Notes: a model not told the origin generated them from the letters alone. A stretch of DNA of 35,410 nt from Planctomycetota bacterium (GCA_015231345.1 JADGBV010000004.1:1-35410); one strand, 5' to 3'. Counted from the stretch's first letter, positions 8,801 through 16,460 are shown. Program-made: numbers and translations.

Positions 8801-9016
8801 TATTTGCTCTAAAGGGAGAGTGACAAGTTGTTCTACGTTAATGGGAGTCATGGCATGAGCTTCTGTCATAATGACAACAGTTGGGCGATTTAAGTTCGGT
8901 AGCACATCAATGGGCATTTGCTTTGCGGTATAAAAGCCAGCAAAAGCAACGATTATTGCAGATGCAATAATGAGGGTGCGGTTTTTTAAACTATAAGCGA
9001 TTAAAGCGTTCAACAT
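5840..9016 (-). CDS. Heavy-metal efflux RND pump (CusA/CzcA family)
   Basis: A 1058-residue RND permease of full family length, with the N-terminal span, a large periplasmic loop, a central membrane cluster, a second loop and a C-terminal cluster. The HME-RND signature in the fourth membrane segment is AIGALVDDAIVDVENVFRRL, with acidic residues D405, D406, D410 and E412 in the proton-relay region. This resembles CusA/CzcA rather than drug pumps. It exports metal cations from periplasm or cytoplasm by proton antiport, docking with the adaptor and outer-membrane factor encoded just upstream. GAGG before the ATG supports the start. It is the last gene of the operon, eight bases after the adaptor gene. 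Which metal it exports (Cu/Ag or Zn/Co/Cd) cannot be fixed from sequence alone. Confidence 0.93.
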   Translation of the reverse strand: MLNALIAYSLKNRTLIIASAIIVAFAGFYTAKQMPIDVLPNLNRPTVVIMTEAHAMTPINVEQLVTLPLEQILNGATGVERVRSASGLGLSVIKVEFAWGSDIYRNRQIVAEKLVLAKDRLPDNIIPIMAPISSVMGQIQIIGLRSKNDHLSQEEIRSIADNRLKYDLLAIPGVSKVIVSGSSTKQLQVKVDALKLRAYGVTIKDVENAILENNQNSSGGFMELGTKSPVITVTGMLNNKDELAKAVVSHNKHRPIRISDVAAIEFGPSAIKVGESGINGHPGVLLVIMKQPEADTLSLTQNVSKSLIRLNDALPEGIEIISDLFRQADFIHRAIDNVFEAVRDGGLMVIIILFIFLMNWRVTLITLTAIPISIAMTALIFSIFGISINTMTLGGLAVAIGALVDDAIVDVENVFRRLRQNALLDSDQKKHPLVVIYEASSEVRQAIVIGTLLVIIVYTPLFFLSGMEGQLFTPIGYAYIISVGSSLIVSLTLTPALSYYLLPNNIQSNHKNDSFVVSMLKKVTSRVIRFSVNMSTPILAALLITTGIAFYILANTGTSFLPPFNEGVVQINLVLPPETGLKTSNEYGRRLEKLLIQIPGVQHVTRRTGRAEGDEHAESVNNSEAIITFDNNSDRSRDEILSEIRTEISAEFPGVAFAVDQPLAHLLSAMLSGIKAQVAIKISGPDLNMLRNLAQETEGLIKNIPGIKDLMVEPQVLIPNISIEPKREMLARHGLSVDDVGQTIELSLGGERISRFVQGRFSYPITLSLQEDQRKSLNDIRNLYLKKPDDTLIRLEDVARVIMNLENNNIKHENMSRRIVVQNNIQGRSLGEVVSDIEKSLLPLKEKLNDLTGYSIHISGQFEAQQAATKKILLLSLLSVACMVMILYLHFKSLNLSFQVLASIPMSFIGAVIYIYLSEQVLSVASLVGLISLGGIASRNAILLIDHYIYLLKVEKMPFSVELIIKAGQERMVPVMMTALTSGIALIPLALSPGEPGKEILYPVATVIIGGLISSTLLDFIVRPALFYVFGKNAINLNHQDEQQNPEESFFTPIQKEI

Positions 9017-9024
9017 AATAAACC

Positions 9025-10884
9025 TCAGTGATTATGGCCGGCATGTGGATCGACAGCCATAGGTGTACCTGCAATAAGGGCTTGGTGTAGGGCAAAGGCA
9101 CCTTCTGTCACCATCGCTTCTCCGGGTAGTAGTTCTGAGCCTTCACCAATGACTGCGTAGTCACTATCTTCATGAAGGACTATGACTTTTCTTTTGATGA
9201 ACTGATTGTGTGCCTTAATGTAGACTATCTTATCTGGCCCTACTTGTATGACTGCTTTACTCGGAAGAACTATAACATCTTTCAAAATATTGATGGGTAC
9301 TTGAAGGAAATACTTCATGCCGCTACGAAGATTCCAGTTCCGGAAGGTTTTGCCTGTATCTGATTTGTTTAGGCTCATGATAGTATTGATGAAAGGGAGG
9401 TATACTTCATCTTGCCCGTCACTATTGCTGCTCATCTTACTAACGCTGAGGCTTGGGATATTCAGCCCTGTTCCTGGCAGTAAGGGGACTGCTTGAATAG
9501 GTAAATTTTCTCTACAAGACTTTGTCAGTGGAATGATTTCAGAACCTTGGGGGTGGGCTAATAAATACATATCGGAATGATTACTGAGGGTTAATAGACT
9601 ATCACCCTCACTAATCCATTGTCCCACTTTAACATTAACTGAATCGATATCCCATCCGGTTTCATTAAGTGGAGCCATGACACTTACAATCGCTTCAAGA
9701 GAACCACTCTGAAAATGATCTTTGATATCTTGTAGCGAATGACCGTCTTGAAGTAGTCTAGCAATTTTTAAAAAATGAGCACTTGCTTCTTTATTGCTTT
9801 CAAGCCATTCTATTAAAGCTGGAGATATAAGTTCTTCAGCGCTCATTTCCCCAATTGTAGCGATGCACCAGCGATCGGCTCCATCTTCTTTAGGTAAAGA
9901 CATTAGTAGTCGTTCGCACTGTTTATTCCAAATTTGATTTGCCTTTAAAGCTCCTAGCCATAGATTTGCAGAGGGGATATTAAGGTTCTCGCTGCTGACT
10001 TTATTTATATCCTTTAGAGACAACCCATGCCACTGCATCTTTTGTTCATTGTTTTTAAGGTCAGCTTCAATTTCAGCTTTGCGGTAATTAAGTTCAATAA
10101 TTTCTTTGCGTGGAACAATAACTGTGGATGTCTGCTTATCTTGAAAAGTTTTTATTCTTGATAATTCTTGATTGATAATTTTCAACAGCACGTTATTCTT
10201 TCTGTAGTCGATAACGGTATTATGATATTCTTCAGAAGCTGGTTTGAGTATATTATCGACCATATTGATTTCAGGTCTTTTTATGGGGGCTCGAAGCATG
10301 CGTAGTAAAACCGTCTTGCTCTGAATGAATTCTCCAGGAATAACATTTATGCTGAGTATACGCCCATGAGTGGGTGAAAATAGGGGTTGTATGTTATTGT
10401 TGTGTTCAGCAACGACTGCTGGGACGGGTGTGTATAAAGTGTAGTGACTCGTATTTATTGCTTGTATTTTTACTCCCATATTAGCTAAGGCCTGCTCAGA
10501 AACTTCCGTTTCACTATGAGACTCATGGTCATGGTCACAGCTGGAGTCTTCTGGTTTCTTTATGGCTGCAGAGGGGGCCTCGTGATTATGTCCAGAATGA
10601 TCGTCATCTTGTGCATGGTCATGGCCACAGCTAGATTTTTCTGTTTTATTTGTGACCCCAGAGTGAATACTGTGATTGTGCTCAGAATGACCCTCACCTT
10701 GTGCATGGTCATGGCTACAGCTGGACTCTTCTGCCTTGCCCATGTCCCACTCAAGGGTCTTATGGCTATTCCAAGAATAATTATTCAGTATAGAATGATT
10801 ATGCTTTGAATAATCATCATTTGCAAATAAATAAAGTAGCAATAGAGAAAAACTGATTAGTGTGATGATGTATTTTTTGTTCAT
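9025..10884 (-). CDS. His-rich periplasmic adaptor of the metal efflux pump (CusB/CzcB-like)
   Basis: I start at the ATG at 10884, four bases after the stop of the outer-membrane factor gene. The product then begins MNKKYIITLISFSLLLLYLF, a membrane anchor or signal. The longer reading from 10932 would overlap the upstream gene. Residues about 54-127 hold two complete and one partial 30-residue repeats rich in Cys, His and Asp, and the C-terminus ends DPHAGHNH. Both look like metal-binding sites. The core matches membrane-fusion proteins: a half lipoyl segment (FSPTHGRILSINVIPGEFI), a helical hairpin (about 200-290), the second half (VNVKVGQWISEGDSLLTLS) and a beta-barrel. Odd feature: about 100 mostly helical residues (roughly 305-405) sit between the hairpin and the second half. 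It bridges pump and outer-membrane channel and may hand over metal. Confidence 0.88.
   Translation of the reverse strand: MNKKYIITLISFSLLLLYLFANDDYSKHNHSILNNYSWNSHKTLEWDMGKAEESSCSHDHAQGEGHSEHNHSIHSGVTNKTEKSSCGHDHAQDDDHSGHNHEAPSAAIKKPEDSSCDHDHESHSETEVSEQALANMGVKIQAINTSHYTLYTPVPAVVAEHNNNIQPLFSPTHGRILSINVIPGEFIQSKTVLLRMLRAPIKRPEINMVDNILKPASEEYHNTVIDYRKNNVLLKIINQELSRIKTFQDKQTSTVIVPRKEIIELNYRKAEIEADLKNNEQKMQWHGLSLKDINKVSSENLNIPSANLWLGALKANQIWNKQCERLLMSLPKEDGADRWCIATIGEMSAEELISPALIEWLESNKEASAHFLKIARLLQDGHSLQDIKDHFQSGSLEAIVSVMAPLNETGWDIDSVNVKVGQWISEGDSLLTLSNHSDMYLLAHPQGSEIIPLTKSCRENLPIQAVPLLPGTGLNIPSLSVSKMSSNSDGQDEVYLPFINTIMSLNKSDTGKTFRNWNLRSGMKYFLQVPINILKDVIVLPSKAVIQVGPDKIVYIKAHNQFIKRKVIVLHEDSDYAVIGEGSELLPGEAMVTEGAFALHQALIAGTPMAVDPHAGHNH
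10504..10725 (-). repeat. 90-base tandem repeats coding the His/Cys-rich segment of the adaptor
   Basis: Two full 90-base units (10636-10725 and 10546-10635) and one partial unit (about 10504-10545) each encode a unit beginning SSCxHDHAQ, followed in the full units by HSxHNH and a Lys/Glu-rich spacer. DNA similarity is visible, with ATGGTCATGG followed by ACAGCT recurring on the plus strand, so the array looks like recent in-frame duplication. Unit number may vary between strains. Confidence 0.8.
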
Positions 10885-10888
10885 AGTC

Positions 10889-12280
10889 TTAATTAGGAAA
10901 GGTATTAGGAGTGGTTGCGTTCGGTTGGCCATTCATATTCAGTAAAGGATAGCCACAGAGATTCTCAAGTAGAATCACATTCAGCCAAGCTTTCTCTTGT
11001 AATTCAATTCTTTTAAGATGTGCTTCCTCATAGCGTGCTCTCATATCTAGGTACTGCAATGAATCCAGACTACCAAAAGAGATCGCTTTTTGTGCTTCAT
11101 TCATACTTTGCTTATATTGAGGTATGAGTTTTTTGTCGATGATATCAAGCTGCTCCAAGCTTATTTTGCATAATTGTATTCGGCTATCAAGGCTTGTGGA
11201 GAGTTCTGATAAGGTGTTTTTATAGGCCCTTAAGTGAATTTTACGTTGATTGATTGCCTGACTGATGCCTGATTGATTTCTATCAAAAAGAGGAATGTCG
11301 ATCCCCAAAGGAATCGAGGTGATAACTGTCTTTTCTCCGACTTCCTGCTCTCGACTAAATCCGATACTTAAGTCGGGGTACTGTTTTGCTAGCTCGAGCT
11401 TGAGCACCTGATCAGACTTGCGAAAATTCATTTTGTCTATGGCAAGTTGATTGTTGTTCTCTGTCATAATCTCTAGTAAATTTGCTTCTGACCAGAAATT
11501 GAAAATAGAGGACGGCTGAGAAAAATTTAGCTCTCTGATGTATTTCAGGTCAACATCAAGGAGTTGTGCTAGAGATTCGGAGTTTTTGATTTGCTCTATA
11601 ACTAAATCTTTTGCCTCAAGCTCTAAGTTAGTCAAGCGAATATTCGTGTCAAATAGCCCCAGGCTGGTGCCAAGCCCTGCCTGAATAGATTTCTCTAAGG
11701 ATCGCCTGAAGGTCGCGAGGGACTTCTGAAGTTCAGCTACTTGTTTCGTTTTGATCGCTGAAAAAGCATATTTGAGATAAGCTTCTTTAAGCTTAAAATA
11801 CAGAGTGCGATGTTGGATAACTTTGCTTGTGTAACTTTGCTGGGCTAGGATATTCTTTAGGTCATCATTGCGGCTTAGTCGTGGGCCAAGTGGGATTTGA
11901 AAGGCGAGAGAAAGAAATCCTTGTCGACTACTTGCAACAGTGTCCTCTAGTCTGCCCCCAAATGCCGGTCCAAATTCTATGCTAGGATTTGGCCATGGGC
12001 TTTTGATCTTTGCTAGTTCTAGACTTGCTTTGTACTGTTGATGTAATAACTGAAGTTCACGGTTATGTTTTTCTAAGATCTTAGCTGCATCTGTAAATGT
12101 GAAGGGCTGAGTTGAATTGGAATTCTCTGAGCGCTCTGTTCTAAGCTGAATAATCTCTTTGTGAATCTTCGTCGAATTAAGCTCTAAAGCACTATAGCGC
12201 TGACATGAACATAAAGCTAAGCACAGAGCCAAGCTAACAACGATAGTTTGATAAATAGTAAAAAGTCTTTGATAAGACAT
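10889..12280 (-). CDS. TolC-family outer-membrane factor of the metal efflux system (CusC/CzcC-like)
   Basis: About 463 residues from the ATG at 12280. This start is preferred over an upstream TTG (12337) because AGGG lies eight bases before it and the product then has a signal peptide, MSYQRLFTIYQTIVVSLALC. A Cys at the end of LALCSC could be a lipobox, so it may be a lipoprotein. Long helices with the two-fold repeat of OEP domains follow (FTDAAKILEKHNRELQLL in the first half; IPLGIDIPLFDRNQSGISQ in the second). It should form the outer-membrane exit duct for the adaptor/RND pump. The Shine-Dalgarno is predicted to be buried in a leader RNA stem (separate entry). The adaptor start follows the stop by four bases. 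Confidence 0.88.
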   Translation of the reverse strand: MSYQRLFTIYQTIVVSLALCLALCSCQRYSALELNSTKIHKEIIQLRTERSENSNSTQPFTFTDAAKILEKHNRELQLLHQQYKASLELAKIKSPWPNPSIEFGPAFGGRLEDTVASSRQGFLSLAFQIPLGPRLSRNDDLKNILAQQSYTSKVIQHRTLYFKLKEAYLKYAFSAIKTKQVAELQKSLATFRRSLEKSIQAGLGTSLGLFDTNIRLTNLELEAKDLVIEQIKNSESLAQLLDVDLKYIRELNFSQPSSIFNFWSEANLLEIMTENNNQLAIDKMNFRKSDQVLKLELAKQYPDLSIGFSREQEVGEKTVITSIPLGIDIPLFDRNQSGISQAINQRKIHLRAYKNTLSELSTSLDSRIQLCKISLEQLDIIDKKLIPQYKQSMNEAQKAISFGSLDSLQYLDMRARYEEAHLKRIELQEKAWLNVILLENLCGYPLLNMNGQPNATTPNTFPN

Positions 12281-12284
12281 AAAG

Positions 12285-12374
12285 ATATCCCTGGAAAAGA
12301 TGAAGTGATGGAGACACTTTAAAGTGCCAAACAACAAGGTGAAGCGAAGATGATCGCTTTACACTCAGGGATAT
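12285..12374 (-). promoter_or_regulatory. Predicted SD-sequestering RNA fold upstream of the outer-membrane factor
   Basis: On the minus-strand RNA, AUAUCCCUG (plus 12374-12366) is perfectly complementary to CAGGGAUAU (12293-12285). The second arm contains the AGGG ribosome site of the gene starting at 12280. Between the arms lie two more hairpins: GUG-UA-AAGCGA/UCGCUU-CAC (about 12364-12338), and CACU-UUAA-AGUG (about 12325-12314). Together they suggest a three-way junction. The first arm begins two bases after the stop codon of the Cys/His-rich ORF (12376-12378). A ribosome terminating there would cover that arm and free the Shine-Dalgarno. This resembles translational attenuation or coupling. 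The fold is my hand prediction. Confidence 0.6.
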
Positions 12375-12375
12375 T

Positions 12376-12810
12376 TCAAATGATAAGTTGTATGCTTGAT
12401 ATGATCTTTAAATGATCTGAAAGGGGAGGAGGGGAATCCTCAATGAAATAATGCTCTTGGTGTGGAGTGTATCTGAATTGCTTCAGAAAATGTGACTTGC
12501 AGGGAGGTGGTGATGTTAATTCAATACTTAATAATTGAGGCCTGAGTTGACGATTTTGGCATAAATTGGGCAAGATGAGATCCTGGCAGTTATGATCATG
12601 ATCTCTAGATGCCTTTTGCTTATCATTGCTTTTCTCTTGTGTCTCACATAGGTCATGGTGTGCACAAGCGCATGAATTTTCCACTTCAAGTTCAAGGTGA
12701 ACTTCTTCGCCTTCTTTCTGACACAGGACCATGTTTTTCGGTAATAGGCCTGATGTTAGAGCCACAAAGGCAATAAAAAGAGGAATAAAATGTCTGGTCA
12801 AAATGGACAT
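12376..12810 (-). CDS. Small Cys/His-rich exported protein leading the metal efflux operon
   Basis: A 144-residue protein starting with a hydrophobic signal-like segment (residues 7-24, HFIPLFIAFVALTSGLLP). It continues with metal-ligand-rich stretches: VLCQKEGEEVHLELE, SCACAHHDLC and ASRDHDHNC. Two SPPP motifs follow in the C-terminal half. Seven Cys and many His and Asp in an exported protein next to a metal pump suggest a periplasmic metal binder, sensor or chaperone. I recall small proteins of similar look (VLC plus an HVxLE-like motif and a Cys cluster) ahead of RND pumps in Verrucomicrobia relatives, but cannot verify this. It is first in the operon with no clear Shine-Dalgarno. Its stop abuts the predicted attenuator fold, so its translation may control the next gene. 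Confidence 0.72.
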   Translation of the reverse strand: MSILTRHFIPLFIAFVALTSGLLPKNMVLCQKEGEEVHLELEVENSCACAHHDLCETQEKSNDKQKASRDHDHNCQDLILPNLCQNRQLRPQLLSIELTSPPPCKSHFLKQFRYTPHQEHYFIEDSPPPLSDHLKIISSIQLII

Positions 12811-12890
12811 ATGTGGTATTTTAAATGAATTTCAGCTTATGCAACAATATTGAAAATAGCACGAGGAATCTACAATAATCTTTTTTTGCC

Positions 12891-13715
12891 ATGATCCAGA
12901 GTTTGAATCACACCCAGCGAGAATTATTTATCACTATTTTTGAGTCTGATACACCCAAAGGGAAAATCTTTGATTTGCTCCTCATTTGTATGATTCTCAT
13001 TTCGCTTTTTATTGTGGCTTTGGAGAGTGTAACTGCTATTAAGGTTAATTGGGGAAGCTATCTCATCGCTTTTGAGTGGGTATTTACAGTATTATTTACG
13101 ATAGAATATTTTTTACGCATTTATTGTCATCCCCATAAATCGAAGTATATCTTCAGCTTTTTTGGTCTCATTGATTTGATTTCAATTATGCCCACATACT
13201 TATCGCTATTTTTACCTTCAGCCCATTATTTTTTGACAATAAGAATTCTAAGGGCGCTGAGAATATTTAGAATTCTTAGACTGATGAATTACTTAGGCGC
13301 TTCTGATGTGTTGTTTAATGCTCTTCGCTCGAGTCGACTGAAAATCACCATATTTCTCTCATGGATTATTTGTATTATCGTTATTTTCGGCAGTATGATG
13401 TATGTTGTTGAAGGTAACGAGAACGGATTTACCAGTATTCCCAAAAGTATTTACTGGTGTATAGTTACATTAACGACTGTAGGTTATGGTGATATTGTAC
13501 CCAAAACGGTCTTAGGTCAGACTTTAGCTTCTTTTATAATGATTTCAGGCTACGCTATTATCGCAGTACCAACAGGTATTGTGACTGCAGAAATGACTAT
13601 GACTAAGATGAAAGAGTTGCAAGAACCTGGCATTATCTGTCCCGATTGTAATCATGAAGGACATATAAATGGAGCTAAATTTTGCCACAAATGTGGTGGG
13701 GAATTAGTCAATTGA
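12891..13715 (+). CDS. Voltage-gated potassium channel with C-terminal zinc ribbon
   Basis: 274 residues with six membrane segments. S1 is around FDLLLICMILISLFIVALES. S4 is seen in IRILRALRIFRILRLM, with Arg at every third position as voltage sensor. The pore helix and selectivity filter are TLTTVGYGDIVP. After S6 (ASFIMISGYAIIAVPTGIV) the tail holds CPDC-x14-CHKC, a two-CxxC zinc ribbon, from residue 248 on. It conducts K+ across the inner membrane in response to voltage. The ribbon may tune gating or assembly; channels with such tails are known in several bacterial groups. It is divergent from the metal efflux operon with an 80-base shared upstream region, and convergent with the response regulator gene. 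Confidence 0.9.
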   Translation: MIQSLNHTQRELFITIFESDTPKGKIFDLLLICMILISLFIVALESVTAIKVNWGSYLIAFEWVFTVLFTIEYFLRIYCHPHKSKYIFSFFGLIDLISIMPTYLSLFLPSAHYFLTIRILRALRIFRILRLMNYLGASDVLFNALRSSRLKITIFLSWIICIIVIFGSMMYVVEGNENGFTSIPKSIYWCIVTLTTVGYGDIVPKTVLGQTLASFIMISGYAIIAVPTGIVTAEMTMTKMKELQEPGIICPDCNHEGHINGAKFCHKCGGELVN

Positions 13716-13734
13716 CTTTAAAACCGCATTTTGG

Positions 13735-14115
13735 TTAATTTAATTCCGCTTCTTCTAAACATTGATTCACAGCTTTGCTGAAAGTGATGCGATCTAGTGG
13801 CTTTGTGAAAATATGCTTTGCACCTAGTTGCTCAGCCATAAAGAGATAAGATTCAGGTTCAATTCTTCCTCCACCGGAGATGGCTATGATGGGTAAGTCT
13901 GGGTGAGATTGCCTGACGGCAATAATGGTCTCTAAACCATCTTTTTCTGGCATAACAATATCTGTAATCATTAAATCATAGTTGGATTCTCGTAGTAATT
14001 TAATGGCATCATTACCATTAAGAGCAATGGTTGTGTTATGATTCTCTAGTTCCATCATCTGTGCAAGCATTTCGCTCATAATATCATCATCATCGACAAT
14101 CAATATGTTCTTCAT
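13735..14115 (-). CDS. Single-domain response regulator
   Basis: 126 residues, only a receiver domain. It has the acidic pocket IVDDDD near the N-terminus, phospho-acceptor D52 in MITDIVMPEKDG, the Ser of AISGGG, and the conserved Lys in FTKPL. There is no DNA-binding or enzymatic output, so it acts through protein contacts or as a phosphotransfer step, like CheY or DivK. Its ATG overlaps the stop of the preceding hybrid kinase by four bases (ATGA), with GGAG upstream, so the two are made together and the kinase is the probable phosphodonor. Convergent with the K+ channel gene 19 bases away. Confidence 0.93.
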   Translation of the reverse strand: MKNILIVDDDDIMSEMLAQMMELENHNTTIALNGNDAIKLLRESNYDLMITDIVMPEKDGLETIIAVRQSHPDLPIIAISGGGRIEPESYLFMAEQLGAKHIFTKPLDRITFSKAVNQCLEEAELN

Positions 14116-16460
14116 TCTTTACTCCTAAGGTCTAAAATGTTCCTTACTTCTATTGCAATCTCATTTTTAATGAAAGGTTTATGGAGAATCGCAGTCACCC
14201 CTTCATTAAGGTATTTATTTTGATCTTGTAAGTCGTGTTGTCCAGTTATGAGAATAAATGGAATATTACGATTTAATTTAAAGACTCTTTTAGCTAACTC
14301 TAATCCATTCATATTAGGTAAGCTGAGGTCAGAAATAATTAAGTCATAATAATTAGGATTCTTTCTGAATAGTTCCAAAGCATCATCGCTATTGTTTGTT
14401 GTGGTAATAGTGTAACCTAGATCAGTAAATAAATACTCAAATACATGACATATTGATTGTTCGTCATCAATGAATAAAATTTTTTCATCACCGCCTTTAG
14501 CAGGAGTCTTTTTATCTGTTTCTGGTTCTGAATCATTGATTGCCTTTTTGTGAGTAGGCAAATATACAGTAAATTCACTTCCTTCGCCAACTTCACTCTT
14601 TACTCTGAGATTCCCTTGATGTTCTTTAATAATACCAAAGACAACAGCTAAGCCTAAACCTGTTCCTTTGCCAACTTCTTGAGTGGTGAAAAATGGATCA
14701 AAAGCTGTTTTTAAGGTGTCATCAGACATACCAGAGCCAAAGTCTTTTGCCTGTATCATATAGTAAGCCCCAGGGTTTATAACTCCCATAATACCGTCTA
14801 ATTGTTGAGTGAGGTTGATTTCATTTGCCCTTAGCTCTATAACCCCTTGGTTATTAGATGACTCAGATGCATTTGTGCATAAATTGATGATGAGATCATG
14901 AATCTTGTCAGGGTCTGCTTTTATTAAAGCCTCGCCTTCAATAACATTCGCTTGAATCGAAATAGTATTTGGGAGTGATTTTTTGAGAATTTCTAAAGCT
15001 TTTTGCATGATTTCAAATGGGTTACTCATTTTCTGTCCAGTTGTATTGGTTTGACTGAAAAGAACCAGTCGCTTGACTAGGCCTTGAGCTCTATGACTGG
15101 CTTTGAGTATCATATTAAGGTTTTTGTTGAGACGGTCATTTTCTTCTGTATACATTTGTGAAATTTCACTAAAACCAATGATGCCACCGAGTAAGTTATT
15201 AAAATCGTGAGCTATGCCAGCAGCGAGGCGTCCTACTGCTTCCATTTTCTCTGAGTATGCTAAACGATTTTCCAAGATGAGACTATCTGTTATATCTTTT
15301 TTGATGCCGATATAATTAATTGCTTGCCCATCTTTATCGACGACAGGTGAGATGACCGCTTCCTCTGTATATAGACTCCCGTCCTTCTTTCTGTTAATAA
15401 TACGACCTTCCCAAGTTTTTCCAGATAGCAAAGTGGCCCATATTTGTTTATAAAATGAATCTGTGTGTTCACCGCTTTTTAAAACACTTGGGTTTTTTCC
15501 AAGGTATTCACTTTGACTATAACCTGTCACTTTCTCAAATGCAGGGTTCGCATAAATAATTTTCGCTTGTAAATCTGTAATGACGATCGTCTCCGTGGTA
15601 TGTTCTATGGCTAACATCAACTGCTCGTTTTTTATGTATTCGGTTTTATTATCTGTTATAACTCTGTGAGTTCCAATAAGACGATGGTTATCAGATGAAA
15701 AAATAGCTCGAGACCAAATCCATTCCCAGTTTCCAGAAGAAGTGAGGACTTGATATTCGGCTTGGAAGTATTCGGCCTCTCCATTCTGATATTTATGTAA
15801 TTCTTGCTTAAATAAGGTCTGATGGTTTGGGTGAATTCTATTTATCCACCACTCTAAGTGAAGATCACTCATTATGGAGTCTTCTTGAATGATATTAAGA
15901 CAATTATGATCTAAGATAATTCTTTGTGACTTAACATCATACTCCCAAAATCCTTCTTTGGTGTTTTGTAAAATAATTGATAATTGAGCTTCTTTATTTT
16001 GTAGGTCTTTTTTTAGATTTTCATTGCTTCGTCGTAATTTCTTCTCGACATTACTGATGCGGAGCATTACTTTAATTCGAGCGATTAATTCATTTTCATC
16101 AATTGGTCTAGAGATAAAATCATCAGCGCCAGCTTCTAAGCTATTTATTTTGATATTCACATCTGGATCCTGAGACGTCATAATCAGGATGGGTACTCTT
16201 GACGTGCTATCATTATTGCGAAGCATTTCTGTGAGCTCATACCCATTCATAAATGGCATGTTAATATCGCATATAATACCGTCAGGTAGGTCTTGTTTGG
16301 CTCTTACAAAGCCTTGATATGAATCTAACTCCGAAATAATGTTAATATGAGGAAGGTGGTGTTGAATGAGTATACTTAAGGTCTGTATATTATCTTCTGT
16401 ATCATCAACAATAAGTATTGTGTCTGTTTTAGTAAGATTATCTGCATGAGTCTGACTCAT
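14112..16460 (-). CDS. Multi-domain hybrid histidine kinase (REC-PAS-PAS-HisKA-HATPase-REC)
   Basis: 782 residues without membrane spans, so probably cytoplasmic. Order: N-terminal receiver (acceptor D65 in ICDINMPFMNG), a coiled linker, a PAS domain with PAC-like end (about 160-275), a second PAS (about 285-400; ITDLQAKIIYANPAFEKVTG), a HisKA domain with H418 in LAAGIAHDFNNLLGGI, HATPase_c with DFGSGM and GKGTGLGL boxes, and a C-terminal receiver with acceptor D711 in IISDLSLPNMNG. The HDFNN type of H-box is the NtrB-like class. Flanking receivers suggest a branched phosphorelay with the single-domain regulator downstream. It follows the GH13 gene by 37 bases and overlaps the regulator gene by four. 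A perfect palindrome covers its start codon. The ligand is unknown. Confidence 0.92.
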   Translation of the reverse strand: MSQTHADNLTKTDTILIVDDTEDNIQTLSILIQHHLPHINIISELDSYQGFVRAKQDLPDGIICDINMPFMNGYELTEMLRNNDSTSRVPILIMTSQDPDVNIKINSLEAGADDFISRPIDENELIARIKVMLRISNVEKKLRRSNENLKKDLQNKEAQLSIILQNTKEGFWEYDVKSQRIILDHNCLNIIQEDSIMSDLHLEWWINRIHPNHQTLFKQELHKYQNGEAEYFQAEYQVLTSSGNWEWIWSRAIFSSDNHRLIGTHRVITDNKTEYIKNEQLMLAIEHTTETIVITDLQAKIIYANPAFEKVTGYSQSEYLGKNPSVLKSGEHTDSFYKQIWATLLSGKTWEGRIINRKKDGSLYTEEAVISPVVDKDGQAINYIGIKKDITDSLILENRLAYSEKMEAVGRLAAGIAHDFNNLLGGIIGFSEISQMYTEENDRLNKNLNMILKASHRAQGLVKRLVLFSQTNTTGQKMSNPFEIMQKALEILKKSLPNTISIQANVIEGEALIKADPDKIHDLIINLCTNASESSNNQGVIELRANEINLTQQLDGIMGVINPGAYYMIQAKDFGSGMSDDTLKTAFDPFFTTQEVGKGTGLGLAVVFGIIKEHQGNLRVKSEVGEGSEFTVYLPTHKKAINDSEPETDKKTPAKGGDEKILFIDDEQSICHVFEYLFTDLGYTITTTNNSDDALELFRKNPNYYDLIISDLSLPNMNGLELAKRVFKLNRNIPFILITGQHDLQDQNKYLNEGVTAILHKPFIKNEIAIEVRNILDLRSKE

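Noticed and set aside
10516-10809. 97-codon plus-strand open frame
   Set aside because: It is the antisense shadow of the His-rich repeat region of the adaptor gene; its periodicity follows the repeats.
10885-10932. Upstream start for the adaptor gene
   Set aside because: It would overlap the end of the outer-membrane factor gene by 44 bases and put a non-signal stretch before a good membrane anchor that begins at 10884.
12281-12337. TTG start for the outer-membrane factor
   Set aside because: It would hide the signal peptide behind 19 residues; the ATG at 12280 has AGGG at proper distance.
12811-12890. Sigma-70 promoters in the divergent pump/channel gap
   Set aside because: TTGTTG-N18-TAAAAT on the minus strand would start about at the ATG and TTGAAA-N15-TACAAT on the plus strand has poor spacing; neither is convincing, and no metal-regulator box is clear.
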